In this document: positions 33,947-45,679 of the stretch, in pieces
Layout of the letters: the number at the start of each line of letters is the position of its first letter
Position numbering within the stretch: the first letter of the stretch is position 1
Source of the DNA: Punctularia strigosozonata HHB-11173 SS5
Taxonomy: Eukaryota; Basidiomycota; Agaricomycetes; Corticiales; Punctulariaceae
Reading direction: 5' to 3'
Assembly (NCBI RefSeq): GCF_000264995.1
Contig: NW_006767433.1
Location: 73,204-137,203 of the forward strand
DNA: 64,000 nt
Program-made: the position numbers and the translations under genes
Notes under the pieces: generated by a model
Told to the model about the DNA's origin: nothing
What the model saw: the letters and a program-made list of their open reading frames with translations, nothing else
The model's database searches: none

Positions 33947-35576
33947 CTACGACAGTCCGAGGTTAGGGAACAATCTCGTCAGCCATCCGATGAGGTGTTT
34001 GTACCGACTTGCAGGTTTCCAGTCACCCCGTCCACCGCAGAGATACAGCTCTTCTACGCTCGTATTGCATACAACATCGCGCGATACGGCCAGGAGACCG
34101 GGAGAGAGACGGTCTGCCGACGGTAGGGGTACCCTCAGGCTCCGCAATCGCTTGCAACGCGTCGCGAAAGAGACCAGGACTTCAGATGTGAGGCGAGCTC
34201 CGACGCGAGCTCGGGGGGATCTGTGCACGAAGCTCATGCGCGTCGCGTTTGGGCACGAGCGAGCGATGTGGTCGAACACGTCGTCCGTCCAGTCGAAAGC
34301 GACGTTTAGGATCAGCGTCTGAAGCTGTTCGAATCGGGGCATCTGCAGTAAGACGACGGCCGGTCTCGTCATGTCTTGATCGCGCTCCTGCTGGACCTCC
34401 AGATGCTCGAGATCGGAGTGCCTGAACACCGACTTCATCGTCTGATTCCATTGTGTATCTGTTGCACGGGACTGAGGGAAGATCTGCAATCGAGTGGCAC
34501 GAGGTGCAATCCGTACGACAGAGTGCAGTGTTGCAAGGTTTCCTCTGTAGGTTTGCACAGCAAGTACCGCGCGGTCGTCTTGCGATGCACAGATGTTGGG
34601 GAGTTCGACGTCCCTTTCAACTAGGTGGAATCCTAGTGATAGAGACGAGACAAACGGCATACGCCAAATACAGCGCATCGCATCCACGAAGGCTGCAATT
34701 TCCCTGGCAGTAGGAACATCAACGGCTATAGATATCGAGCGCAAGGAGCGCAGTTGGGATAAGAGGGTCAATCCGGGAGGATCAAGTTCCGGACTTGATA
34801 CCTCGATATGTTCAAGGTGCAGAGGTGCAGCTTCGACCAGCGCACGAAGCATATCGGCCCGGGTGTTGATGGTGACATGTGTGAGATGAGACGTTATGAA
34901 TAGTGTTGCTGTCGCATCAGAAGGGAAGTGCCCCGCACGTATGTCTAGGACTCGAAGTTTATGGCATAAGTATTCCTTAGATGTATCGATGATGGTGTGT
35001 ACAGCGTCTGGAATGGGTACGTCGGATTGAAGGCGGAGTTTTCTCACCCTCCTCGAATATTCGAAGAAGCGACTAAGATTGACAGGCCGGATAAGTGAGT
35101 TTTGAAGGAGATCCTGTAGATAGAGAGGGTGGTCAGAGTGCGCAACGATCGATAGAGCCGTCCTGAGCTAGTGAGGAGTAACTCGCCTGTTGTTGCAAAC
35201 GGAGTTGCAGTTTTGAGTATAACTCGTATCTGTCGTCCTGATCTGCGTAAAATGCATGAAGCAAGCGATCCTGCAAAGGCGGTGAGTGGTCAGGTTATCA
35301 GGGCCATGATTGATGGCGTATTTCGTCCTGAGCACTCACTTGTGCTCGTCTATACTCCTGCCACTCCGGGATCAAGATCAGCAGGTTGCTGAGGTCCGTG
35401 ATTTCTTCCCAGAGCGCATCCAGGCCAACATCCAACCACGCCTTGCAGGTGAGGGCCATGCTGAGCAGATCTCGCCGCCGAAGTGCCTGGGTATATCTAT
35501 GCATCGTCTTCGGCTCGTACGTGACCTGTTCCATAACAATCGCGATGATGTCGTGAATACGTAGAGCTTCGTGCAT
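33947..35576 (-). CDS. F-box/leucine-rich protein A
   Basis: Three minus-strand exons: 35576-35340, 35270-35187 and 35113-33947, totalling 496 codons in frame. The N-terminus (LRIHDIIAIVMEQV, then LLSMALTCKAWLDVGLDALW) is the mushroom F-box, which binds SKP1. The rest is an irregular leucine-rich array (FITSHLTHVTINT, LTLLSQLRSLRSISIAV, LLQMPRFEQLQTLIL, IARSCPNATRMSF) that would bind the substrate. Intron 2 has a GC donor (CAG then GCGAGT). The gene is divergent from APC11 copy A with 265 bases between the start codons. F-box proteins deliver substrates to SCF ubiquitin ligases; the substrate here is unknown. A paralogue sits at 58.4-59.9 kb. Confidence 0.88.
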
Positions 35577-35841
35577 CGTCTTGTTTCAAGCAGAGGAGAT
35601 CAGGGCAGTCGCCACAGGTGGTGTACGTGGACAAGAGTTTGGCAGTGATTCCACACACAAGTACTGTCGGGCCGTTCGTCAAACTCGTCTCGTCCAGCCA
35701 TCATTCGAAGTCACTGTGCAGTGTACCAACTATCACAAACTCAGACAGGCGTGAGGGTCATGGTATTCAGGGGGGTCGCGTGCGTGTGACCACACCTCGA
35801 CCCGCGTCAACGCGTTCTTGAAGCTCTACCGATCACCACAG
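35577..35841. promoter_or_regulatory. bidirectional promoter between F-box A and APC11-A
   Basis: The 265 bases between the two divergent start codons must contain both promoters. No clear TATA box or operator is recognised. The same arrangement with 187 bases occurs at 58219-58405. Confidence 0.55.
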
Positions 35842-36298
35842 ATGAAGGTCAACATCAAACACTGGCACGGCGTCGCCTACTGGCGCTGGGACACGGGCAA
35901 AGACCGGGGCGACGGCGAGGACGAGGACGACGTGTGCGGCATCTGTCGCGTCCCGTACGAAGGCTGCTGCCCGAGCTGCAAAGTGCCCGGAGACGACTGT
36001 CCGCTCAGTTGCGTCTCTTCGATACATCTTGTCCGCGATGCCCGCCGCATCTGATCGAACAACGACGTCTCACAGTATGGGGCGAGTGCAGCCACGTCTT
36101 TCACATGCATTGCCTGCTCAAGTGGATCGGGACGCCGTCGTCGAAGCAGCAGTGTCCGATGGACAGGAGACCATGGGGTGCGCGGCCCTCTTTTGATCAT
36201 CGTCGTATGTTTTTCTTACGAACTTACGCTCGTGTCACCCAGTCACCGCCGAAAGGAAAGTGGACGGGTCGGCGCCTGCGGTCGCGTCGCGTTCGTGA
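35842..36298 (+). CDS. apc11: APC11, RING subunit of the anaphase-promoting complex (copy A)
   Basis: Three exons, 35842-36007, 36076-36177 and 36243-36298, encode 107 aa. The protein starts MKVNIKHWHGVAYWRWD and carries the APC11-type RING: CGICRVPYEGCCPSCKVPG, DDCPL, then CSHVFHMHCLLKWI and QQCPMDRRPW, with every zinc-binding Cys and His position of the family kept. The family consensus ends in a Trp after CPMCRQ; here the last pair includes CPMD, as in other fungal APC11 proteins. An acidic insert (GDGEDEDD) precedes the first Cys. APC11 pairs with the cullin-like APC2 and recruits E2 enzymes for ubiquitination of cyclins and securin. A second, nearly identical copy lies at 57.7-58.2 kb. 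Confidence 0.92.
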
Positions 36299-36735
36299 AA
36301 CAGCCCGCAATCGCAGCGTTTCTCGCTGTGAGCGACATGAATATAAAAACCCAGCTTTCCGGATCGTCGACGAACGAATCAAGGTCAGGCCCGACGTTCA
36401 ATGTCGTTTTCAACTGCAATCTCCTCCCCCCTTCTGCACGTCTCGTCGGAGAGTGATATGTACAGTAATATCAATACATTCGGATTACATCGAGCGGCGA
36501 TGACCCATACCCACGAACCGTACACAACGGGAAAAAGCAAAGAAGAACGCGGGAGCACTAGGGAGGATAAGGGTGGTGAACCATAATAGAGTATATACTA
36601 CCGGGTCCTTTTCCGCCGCCGCCGAGTGAGGGCGACGGCGTCACGAGTCCCGACGACGCGCGAGAGAGGGGTACAAGTACATTTTTGTGGGACACTGCAT
36701 GGAAGATTGGGAACGGCCGGGTCCAGGACAAAAAA
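35842..36735. repeat. inverted duplication, arm A (partner 57325-58218)
   Basis: The whole APC11 gene and about 440 bases of its 3' flank are repeated in inverted orientation at 57325-58218. Both arms hold long shared strings downstream, such as GTACAGTAATATCAATACAT and AAAGCAAAGAAGAACGCGGG. By eye the coding part is about 95% alike and the flank somewhat less, with small indels. Similarity ends near GGGAACGGCCGGGTCCAGGA. Confidence 0.85.
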
Positions 36736-36916
36736 ATCGTGATCGTGCGAGGGCGTGAAAAGACGGACGGACAGAGGCAGGCGGACGGGCCACGGGTCGG
36801 GTGGTATGCATATCTAGGGTATAGATATGAATCGATGGAGTCGGACCGGGTGGGTGTTGTAACAGTGTATTAGTCTTCGCATCTTGGGGGGGCATGATCT
36901 CTCTTTCTCGAACGAA

Positions 36917-36953
<37 letters not shown>

Positions 36954-36979
36954 TGCGATGCGGATGGCGCCCAGCCTTC
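36299..36979. other. convergent intergenic region with CT repeat
   Basis: Contains the 3' flank of APC11-A (part of the inverted duplication) and a CT dinucleotide run at about 36920-36950 near the 3' end of the PSP1-domain gene. No further gene is seen. Confidence 0.6.
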
Positions 36980-39355
36980 TCATTGTTCGAAGCCTCCGGG
37001 GTTCGGGCCCTGCAGCGACGCCATCCAGATCCTCGTTTTGTACAGGCTGCGATATGAAGAATAGGGAAGGGGGAGAGCCCGTCGTTAGCTCTATCGCCAC
37101 GCGTGAACCGCATCCAACATGTAGCTCTCTCACCGGAACAGCTCGCGCACGAGCTCGCGAAAATCTATCCTCTTCTCGGCCACAAAGTAGAACGTGAGCT
37201 TGCGGCGGTCCCTGTGCGGCCCGACCTTTCAGCTTTCCCTGCGAAATCAAGGAACGAGGAAACGATCAAGGCCACATACCACTGGTACTCGGCGTCGATG
37301 ACCTCCATCGGCAGCTTCTTCTGCCGCACCTTCTGCTGGCACAGCTGGAGCGCCTTCACCTCGTCCTGCATCTTCGCCAGCAGCAACCTGCAAGTCGGCC
37401 CGTTCGTCCGTCAGCAAAAGAGAGAAAAAAAAAAAAGGTCCAGAAATGATGCTCCAAAGCTCGCCACTCACGCCGTATCCTGCGGACCCGCCTTACTGTA
37501 TATCATCTTCGGCGCGATCTCCTTCCCTCCCCCTCCCCCCTGTCCACCAGCCTGCCCATCCCCGCTTCCTCCTCCTCCTCCTCCTCCTCCTCCTCCGATA
37601 CCCCCACCGACCCCCATCCCGACCCCTCCTCCCCCCGCCGCCTGCGCCTTCTGATACTCCTCCACCTCCGCGAGCGTGATGGTGTCGTTGACGACCTTGC
37701 CCAGATCCTTCCCCCTGTCCGCCTCCACGATCACCAGATCGCCCACGCGCACGTCCAGGCTCAGGTTCGTGCAATAAAACAGGTCCGTCCGGCCCGCCTT
37801 GAACTCGACGATGTACAGCGGCCAGGACGCGGGCACGGACGAGAGCGGGACGCCGCGCCCGAGGCCGTCCAGGTGCGGCGCCGCCGCGTCCGACGCGCGC
37901 CGCGCGATCTGCGGCGAGCCGTACTGCTGCTGCTGCTGTTGCTGCTGTTGTTGCTGCTGCTGCTGATGGTGATGGAGCTGGCGCGAGCCGCCGGGCGAGA
38001 GCGGCATCCCGCCGGCGCCCTGCGAGTACGACGGGCGCGAGAGCGACGGCGGCAGACCGTCGTACGCCGTCCTGCGCGTATCGGGGCTGCGCTGGTGCCC
38101 GCGCACGAACGGCGAGTCGAGGAGGTACTCCTCCGCCGCCGCCTGGGGCGACCCGATCCCGATCCCGACGATCGCGCGGTTCGCGAACGGCAGCGGATGG
38201 TGGTACGGCGAGCTCGGGCTGCGTCCGAGCGGGGCGTACACGGGCAGCGACGCCGGCTGGCTCGACGGCGCCGGCTGGTCGTGCACGCTGAGCCCGCCGA
38301 GGTCGGCGGCGAGATCCTCGTCGGACAGCATGAGCCCGCCGCGCGCGAACCCGGCGCGAAACCCGGGCGGGCGCGCGGGCTCGTCCTGGTCCTGTCCTCC
38401 AAAGCCGACGACCGTGCCCCGCCGCGGCTGCACGACGCTCACGCTGTGCCGCCGGCTCGTCGTCCCGCTCCCCCTCCCCCTCCCCCTCCCCCTCCCCCTC
38501 CCCCTCCTATCCCCCCTATCCCCGCCGGATCGCCCGCGTCCGCCCAGAGCTCGCGGAACGCCGAGCCGTCGTCGAGCAGGATCTGGCCGACGTCGCGCAC
38601 GAACGGCGAGATGTTCGAGATGTCCTCGGACACGTGGCGCGAGACGCCCGCGGCGGGGACGTAGCGTCTGCCGGGCGGGTGGAGGTCGTACCGGCCGGTC
38701 GACGTCGGGGGTCCGGGCGCGCCCAGAGGTGGGACGACGAGCCCGAGCCCGAGGGCGAGAGGGGGCTGCCGATCGGGGGCTGGCGCGGGCCGGCGGCGAG
38801 CGACTGGGAGCGGCTGCGGGTCGGGTCGATCGCCCACGTCCGGCCGCGGGAGGGCGAGGGCAGCGCGGGCAGGAAGCGCGCGTCGTACGCCTCCTCGTGC
38901 TCGTCGTAGGCCGTCGGGTCGCGGTCGCGGTCGGGCTCGAACTCGTCGTCCTCGAACGTGGACGCGAAGGCCATCTGCTGGGCTTGGGTGGAGGAGGAGG
39001 TGGCGGAGGAGGAGGAGGAGGCGAAGGAGAAGGAGGAGGAGCGCGTGGGGACGGACGAGGGCTGACCGCCGTGCGGGTTCAGGCCGGAAGAGGTGCGCGG
39101 CATCCACGGCGCGCGGCCGGGCGCGCCGGTGCCGGGGGAGAAGTAGGAGGAGGTGGCGCCGGTGCTAGCGCCGGTGGGCGAGAAGGAGGAGGAGGGCGAG
39201 GAGGAGAGCGGGGAGGTGCGCGGCGGCTGGCTCGCGGCGCGCGGGGTCCCGTCGGTCGAGCGCGGCGAGAGGAAGTGGTTGCGGCGGTCGGCGTCGTCGG
39301 AGACGTGCTGGTGGTGGTGGAGGGACGAGCTAGGGTTGCCGCCTAGGGGGTCCAT
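36980..39355 (-). CDS. PSP1-domain protein with polyglutamine tract
   Basis: Multi-exon minus-strand gene starting MDPLGGNPSSSLHHHQ. The N-terminal two thirds are disordered, Ser/Pro/Gly-rich, with a pure glutamine run (about 16 Gln, 37922-37965) and a His patch. The conserved PSP1 C-terminal domain follows: YIVEFKAGRTDLFYC, LDVRVGDLVIVEADRGKDLG, LLAKMQDEVKALQLCQQKVR, PMEVIDAEYQWDRRKLTFYF, EKRIDFRELVRELFR and LYKTRIWMAS. A Gly-rich insert coded by CCTCCT repeats interrupts the domain, as is seen in low-complexity-prone fungi. Yeast Psp1 suppresses polymerase-alpha mutations and associates with mRNA; the role here is inferred. One intron holds a CCCTCC minisatellite at about 38465-38515. Confidence 0.85.
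38465..38515. repeat. CCCTCC minisatellite in an intron
   Basis: About seven tandem units of CCCCCTCCCCCTCC type lie inside an intron of the PSP1-domain gene. On the transcribed strand this is G-rich (GGAGGG repeats) and could form a G-quadruplex in the pre-mRNA. Confidence 0.7.
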
Positions 39356-40831
39356 CGTGAAGTAAGCCCTGAGAGCGTCCGCCCTGGGAGGCTAGGCGTG
39401 GACTCGGCTTCGGCACGAAGGTGATGGTGGGTGTCGGGCTCGGACCTTGGAGGGTCGTGTGATCCGCCGAACGCGAGAGGTGTCGTGGATTATGCGTGTC
39501 TAGGGAGGTATCTGTATGGCGGGCGCGGGCGTCAGAAGGCTGCGCGCGAAGGAGGGGACGGCACCAGCTGATCAGGGATCTGCCGACCGGACAGAATGGG
39601 GAAGAGGCAGAGGAAGGGAAGGCGTGAAACCTCAAGGGTGGTATACACGTAAGTTCATCACGGAAAGGCTAAACCAGCCATCGACGTTCCCCGGCGCCAT
39701 GATCCGTACATCCCAGTGGGGTAGGACCACGATGGCGCGATGAAGGGAGAGAACGCGGGCAGATCCCTCGGGGAACGAAGTCCTGTTCTGCCTCCGGCCA
39801 TCCCAGCATGGCGACAGCAAGCGATGGCATCCGGCAGAAATCACACAGCTCCGCGGTACCCAGAGACCATTCCAACAGAAAACTCCTCGCGCAGTCGCCA
39901 GCAACACCCCAAAGCCAACGAGAAAAACCTTGGGAGAAAAAAGAAACCTTCGGACTCACCGTATATGTTCTAGTGTCCCGGCCCCGTCCAAGAGATGTCC
40001 CGTAAAAAAAAAGGTGATGTGCGAGGGATTCGCCAAAGCCCTCCTGTATGACGGTGTTCTCTAGCGATTCTTCTAGTGCTTTGAACGTCGGAGACGGCGA
40101 GCACGACGAGCACGGTCTAGCAAGGACGGTCGAGCAAGGACGTGGAGAAAAGCAAAGGGACTCGGGCAAGGTCCGGGGACGGAGGAGGGGACACCTGATC
40201 CAGCGGCGCCGAGAAAACTCGCCCCGAGCCGCGTCGCCCGTGTGCACCGGGGAAGGGGAGACGGTCACGCGCCCCGTCCCTGATCCCATCGAGATTGGAC
40301 CCCTGTGCGTACCATCCGCAGATCCAGCTAACAGACAACGCGAGATTGAGTAGGGGATACAACCAGGTCTGGATATCTACACGGATGAACCCGATCTCCT
40401 CTCTCCATAATCATGACGCAAACTGGGGTAAGATGCCTTTGAGTAAACAGCGTATTTGATTTGTCCGCTGCTTCTCGTGTCCACCTCGCGAAAACCAACT
40501 CTCGTATTGCATTCGCGCACGTCCTCGTACGTCTAACTGATCGGAAATCCCAACAGCGTAGAATAAACATCCGTATGGCGTCGTCGATTCACGTGTGGAG
40601 ACCGCGTCGCGGGAGAAAGCGCCGTCCATGCGAAGAATGCAGCCCACGCCGGCGCCTGGAGAGAATGCAGCACAGAGCCCACGGGCCGGTGCACTACTGG
40701 GGAGGACGCCATCCGCGGAACCCAGCCGCCCACCGCGTCGCGTCCAACGACGCCTGTATCCTCATCGCGCCCGCCGATGTTCGGGAACTCCTTCACCGCC
40801 AGTTCCGCGCAACACTAGATCTCATCGCGCC
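39356..40831. other. intergenic, no gene seen
   Basis: About 1.5 kb between the PSP1 gene start and the 3' end of rgp1. Several GC-rich open frames cross it but none has a recognisable domain, a signal peptide or a good splice context. Confidence 0.45.
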
Positions 40832-41143
40832 CTACACATCGAACACGACGTCCACCGCCTTATACGCCGTATTCCCCGGCCAGACCCCGACCGGCACCTC
40901 GCACTCGACCGTCTCCACCCTCACCTCCTCCCACCCCTCCTCCCCCTCCCCCAAATCCACCCCCGCCTCCTTCTCGTCCCTCCCCTCCGCCGGATACGCG
41001 TCCTCGATCTCCTCGTCCCCGTCATGATACCCCACCTCGTCCGACACCCCGAGCCAACTCGCCGCCCACGCGCCCCACGACCTCACCGCTCCCGCCCCCG
41101 CCCCTGCCCCCTCCTGCGTCTTCCCCGGACTACTCGACGGCAT

Positions 41144-41177
<34 letters not shown>

Positions 41178-42110
41178 CTCTTCTGCATCGGCGCCATCCC
41201 CTCCGTCGCCTTCCACGACGAACCCCACTCCCCTCCCTCCCCATCCGCCCTCAACCCCTTCACCTTCGCCCCCTCCTCCGCCACCGCCACCAACAAATAC
41301 AACCTCACCCTCCACTCCAACCCTCCCTTCCCTTTGCCCTTCCCCTCTCCTGCCCCTCCCCCTCCTGCCCCTCCCTCTCCTCCTCCTCCCGCAATCTCCC
41401 CCACCTCGACCCCAAACGCCGGCGCCGCATCGGACGGGATATCCAACGCGAACGTCGTCCTCAGCGCCGCCTTCACGAACGACGCGTGATGCTCCGCGTG
41501 CACCCGCCTCGCGTGCTTCGCGCTCGTCGCCACCGGGCCCGCGATCTCGCCCGGCAACGACTCGTGCGCCTCCAACGTCGCCGAGAGCTAAAAATAAAAA
41601 TAAAAAACCAAACCAACCACCATCCACGCCATCTCAGCTCACGCCCAGCAAAAAAAAATGAAAATGAAATAAAAAAATGAGGGAAACAAGGAGGAAAGGA
41701 AAGGGAAATAAGGAACGAGGAAAAGAAAGGGAAATAAGGAACGAGGAAAGAAGGAGGGATCGAATCGCTTACCTTCAACACCCTCGCCCGCCCCCCACGT
41801 CGATTCAGCTCCACGACGCCCAACACCGTCTCGCCCAGCCGATACGCCGACTTTGGAAACGTGAGCACCGCGACCTTCACCCCGTCCTTGTTCACGTCGT
41901 ACGACACTGAAATACCAAAAAAAACACAAAACACGGGGGATCGACCTCCATCATCAGCCCCTCCCCTCCATCGTTCACATCAAGAAGGACCGGGGGGAAA
42001 AAAAACGCACCCTTACGCGGGTTGCGCGTCAATATCTCGACCGCCTCCCGACAACCCGTCAACGCGCCCTCGTCCTCATGGTCCCGTTCGACCAGCAACC
42101 CCGCCGCGGA

Positions 42111-42145
<35 letters not shown>

Positions 42146-44278
42146 GACCGCGCGCGTACTCGCGCACCGCGCCGAGCGATTCCCGTTCTCGGTCGTCAAG
42201 GGGGTATCCAAAACCTTTAAGATACGCCCCGGCGATGAGATCAACAACAACAACAATGATGAATTCAAGAGAAAGAAACATACCGGGCAAGGACGTCGTG
42301 GCAGAACCGGAGGACGAGGCGGCCAAGGCGCCCTCCGTCACCGTCGGCGCTGTCGGGCCCGCTTTCCGCTTCGCGACGGGCCACAGCAAGTCGTACGGCC
42401 TCGGCGCGCGATTCACTACGACCGTAAAATAAAAAATAAAAATAAAATCAATCAAGAGTCACACGCGCGCGCCGGCCATTCGCCAAGAGAGAAGAAGAAG
42501 AAGAAGAAAAGTGTCTCTCTCTCTAAAAAAAAAAAAAAAACATACCGGAGATATGGTTGTACACCCTGATCGGGACCTTCATCACCCGACTGCTCGACGC
42601 GCTGCTGCTTCCCGATCCCGCGCCGGCGCGACACGTCCCGACGACGAGCTGGTACGAGAACTGGAGCGCGCGGCCGCGGAACGTCGGCGGCAGGTTATCC
42701 GGGAGCACGAGCGAGTACGTATCTATATATAAAAAATCAAAAAAATCAATATTGAGATCGCGTCGCGGGGGTAACACGGACTCAGAAAGAGTACGAGAGA
42801 GAGAGAGAGAAATAAAGAAAGAGATACGCACAGGTCCTCGACTCGCCCGGCGAGAGCGCCAGATCGACCGCGAGCGGGGCAGGCTGAACCTCGAGCGTCG
42901 GCAGCGGCTCGTCCGGATCGACCTCTTCCTCTCTATCCCCCGCCGCGCCGTTCACCGCGATCCCGAGGCCCAGCCCCCCGTGTCCGTTAGCAGCTGCCAC
43001 CGACGACGCCGCCCTGCGGTGCCCGCCGGGCGACGACGACGACGATCCGGGGGAAAGCAGCGCCGCGGGCGACAGGAGACCGAGCAGGCTCCCGGATCTG
43101 GCGTGCCTCTTCGTCGTCGTAGGCGGCGCGCCCAGGCGCGGCGTGGTGACGGCGATGTCCATGCTGCCCCCGCCGAGCGCGCGGCGTTTGAGGAGCGCGG
43201 CGCGGAGGCGGGATAGGGCGGGCGAGGAGGAGGAGGAGGAGGAGGGAGGGGGGGGCGGAGGACGCGAGGACGAGGGTGCCGGTGAGCTGGGCGTAGGCGT
43301 ACAGGATGAGCTCGGTGTTGGGCGCGGTGGAAAACGAGGCGGAGGAGGAGAAGGCGGTGCGTGGGGCCGGGGGTATGTTCAATGAGGAGGAAGAGGAGGA
43401 GGAGGAGGAGGAGGAGGGCGTGGAAGGAAGGCCGAGGCCGAGGTGCGCGGGCCGTCGGGGCGGGTAGCGGTGCGCGGGCGGCGGGGATGGCGAAGAGGTC
43501 GAGATCGAGGGCGTGGGCGGGATGGGGACCGGAGGCGGAGACGGCGCGCTGGTGCTTTCGGAGATGGGCGCGAGCGAGAGCGTGAAGGAGGTGCTGGGCG
43601 TGGGCGGGACCGAGCCCGCGTCCGAGGCGCTGGAAGAGGACGCGGTGAGGATGACCGAGTCTTTGCGCGCGTGCGGGTGGCCCGGGCGCGCAGGGAAGGC
43701 GGCGGTGCGCGCGAGCGGGGAGGAGATCTTGGGCGAGTGCGGGCCTGCGTTGCGGCGGGGGGTCAGCGCCGCGCACGATGCCGTCAGGATATGGAGGACA
43801 ACTCACTGCGGACGTCCTCGGGCGTGTTGGGCGTTACGGGCGACGCGGGGCGCGCAAATTCATGCGGGGCGGTGACGGACACCGAGAGCGCCTTGCCGCC
43901 CATCTTATGTCTCCTCTGCTCCCCATCGTGCTCCGCCCCGACCTCCTTCTTCCTCTCGGGGCCAACGAGCCCCTTCCGCGCGTACGTCCTCCCTGCTCCT
44001 GCAATCTTCGTCTGCGTCGGTGTCGCAGACGCCCTGGGCGTACCCGGGCTGGTTGGCGGGCGCGCGAGCGGCGCAGAGCTGATGGAGTGCGCGCCGCGTC
44101 GGTGGTGCCCGTGCGAGGCCGAGCGCGCGACGGAGGGCGCGGGCGCGGTGGGCGAGCGCGTGTTGGTGAAGGTGATGGTAACCGCGAAGGGCTCGCCGGC
44201 GAAGTAGGACGACTGCGAGGGCGTGACGGAGACCCGGATGCCGGTGTCGGTCGCCTCGGTCTCGGGCGTCGCGTTCAT
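40832..44278 (-). CDS. rgp1: RGP1, subunit of the RIC1-RGP1 GEF for Rab6/Ypt6
   Basis: About eight minus-strand exons starting MNATPETEATDTGIRVSV. The Rgp1 domain is recognised in order: TPSQSSYFAGEPFAVTITFTN, KRGAHSISSAPLARPPTS (here HRRGAHSISSAPLA), ELILYAYAQLTGTLVL, NLPPTFRGRALQFSYQLVVG, MKVPIRVYNHIS, NRAPRPYDLLWPV, YDVNKDGVKVAVLTFPKSAY, LGETVLGVVELN, LEAHESLPGEIA and SFVKAALRTTFALDIPSDAAP. Rgp1 and Ric1 form the nucleotide exchange factor for Ypt6/Rab6 in endosome-to-Golgi transport. Unusual features are low-complexity runs: a polyproline/CGG tract at about 41140-41175 and a Gly-Val repeat coded by GACCCC units near 42110-42145. Both are in frame. Exon borders in the middle are approximate. 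Confidence 0.88.
42110..42148. repeat. GACCCC hexanucleotide repeat in rgp1
   Basis: About six tandem GACCCC units, read on the minus strand as GVGVGVGVGVG inside the Rgp1 coding sequence. It lies in a loop region between conserved blocks and is probably length-variable between strains. Confidence 0.75.
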
Positions 44279-45679
44279 GGTTGTTTTTCTTTGTGGTGAC
44301 GGACTCTATTGGGGATCTAGATGCCGTTGTAATGTGTGTTTAGGTATAGCCGAGGTGTATCGAAGACTCGAGTATGATACGTCGGGGGGTATAGATGCGT
44401 CGTGTTGTTCTGCGGAAGGTGGGCAGAGAGTCGGGGTGGGCGATGTCGGCAAGGTCGGTACGGGTTATAGCTCGCGTTTGCGGCGTTCCGGACCAGGGTC
44501 GGGTCGAACGAGTCCGGCTTTCTTGCGTCGACGAGCAGCCGATCCGGTCGAAAGCTCACAGAGTGGGCACCGCGCCTACGTGGCGGGCGGGAAGGACGGA
44601 GCGAGGTTCGGGTCGGAGGGGCCGTCACACACGTCCCAATCGCGTCGTCCGCCTGCTTCGGCTCTTTGCACAGGACGACGACGACGACGAGCTGCTCACT
44701 CTCTTTTGCTTAAACATACGCGCAAGCTGGTACCGACCTGCTTCGCGCTTGGCTTGGCTACCTTCGATACGTCTATGCGCCCAGTTCATGAGGCTCATGC
44801 GTGGCTGGGAACACGGCGCCGGTTCATCGCGCTGGCTCTCTCGGTACGGCATCCCTCGGGGCCGACACCCACACCTCCACTCGGATTCCCAAGAGCCGCG
44901 ATCCGTGCCACACATACGAGCGCGTCTGGGCACGCCTAGCACGGCCTCACCGTCTACATGCTCTCTGAAAATCTCCGTCTCGCGATGCTTGGTCGAAAGT
45001 TCGCGTAAACCACACACACTCGTTCCACAGCGACGGCGGCGCGACCCCCGTCGCCCAGCTCTCGAGGCGGCGGCGGCCATTCTATCGTGGCGAGCTTGAA
45101 TCAAATGAGGTCGTGGCTTTCATGCGAAACGCGATAGGCGCGGAAAGGGCAGTCAGAACGGTCGACGAAGTGGAGCGGGGCCATCCGGGCATACTTGAAT
45201 TCTTTGCTTCCGTGCTCTCGTAGCCGATAGCGTGCAGGACCAGACTGCGTGAATGGGTTTCGCCTGCGGTTTTTGATCGTGACTAGGGCGAATGATATTC
45301 GATCTACGCTATGTCGCGACCAGCTACTACTGCCCATGCATGCAGAAGCCCCGACGCCAACGGCCACGTTCATCTGCCAGAGCATGTGTAAATCACAGAT
45401 CGACTCTGGTTCTTGTCGGCTTTGATTGTCGAGTGTGATAGCTGTCCCGTCGGAACTACATGCACGGCTACCTGCACTGTTTGAGGTTGTCAACGCGAGT
45501 GGATGAAATGGCTATCACGTTTTGCGTGCTGTTTCTTCCATGCAGGCGGACAAATACGGCTCTATACGAGGTGGACTACGTCAACGCGCCGACTCGTCAA
45601 CCAACACTAGATCGAACTTCTCTGAGCAGAATCGGATTACAAGTGCCATACAATGAATAGAACGAGATCGGTCGGCCAC
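44279..45679. other. intergenic, promoter side of rgp1
   Basis: About 1.4 kb. The left part holds the rgp1 promoter. Long overlapping frames between 44300 and 45100 lack domains and look like GC-driven chance frames. Confidence 0.45.

Noticed and set aside
37873-39346. Arg/Ala-rich open frames on the plus strand
   Set aside because: Antisense to the PSP1-domain gene; polyleucine and polyarginine runs reflect the CAG and GC repeats.
40461-41680. Arg/His/Pro-rich open frames on the plus strand
   Set aside because: Overlap the coding exons of rgp1 in antisense and contain only low-complexity sequence.
44300-45104. Overlapping GC-rich frames upstream of rgp1
   Set aside because: No domain, no signal peptide and no splice support; probably promoter and leader DNA.
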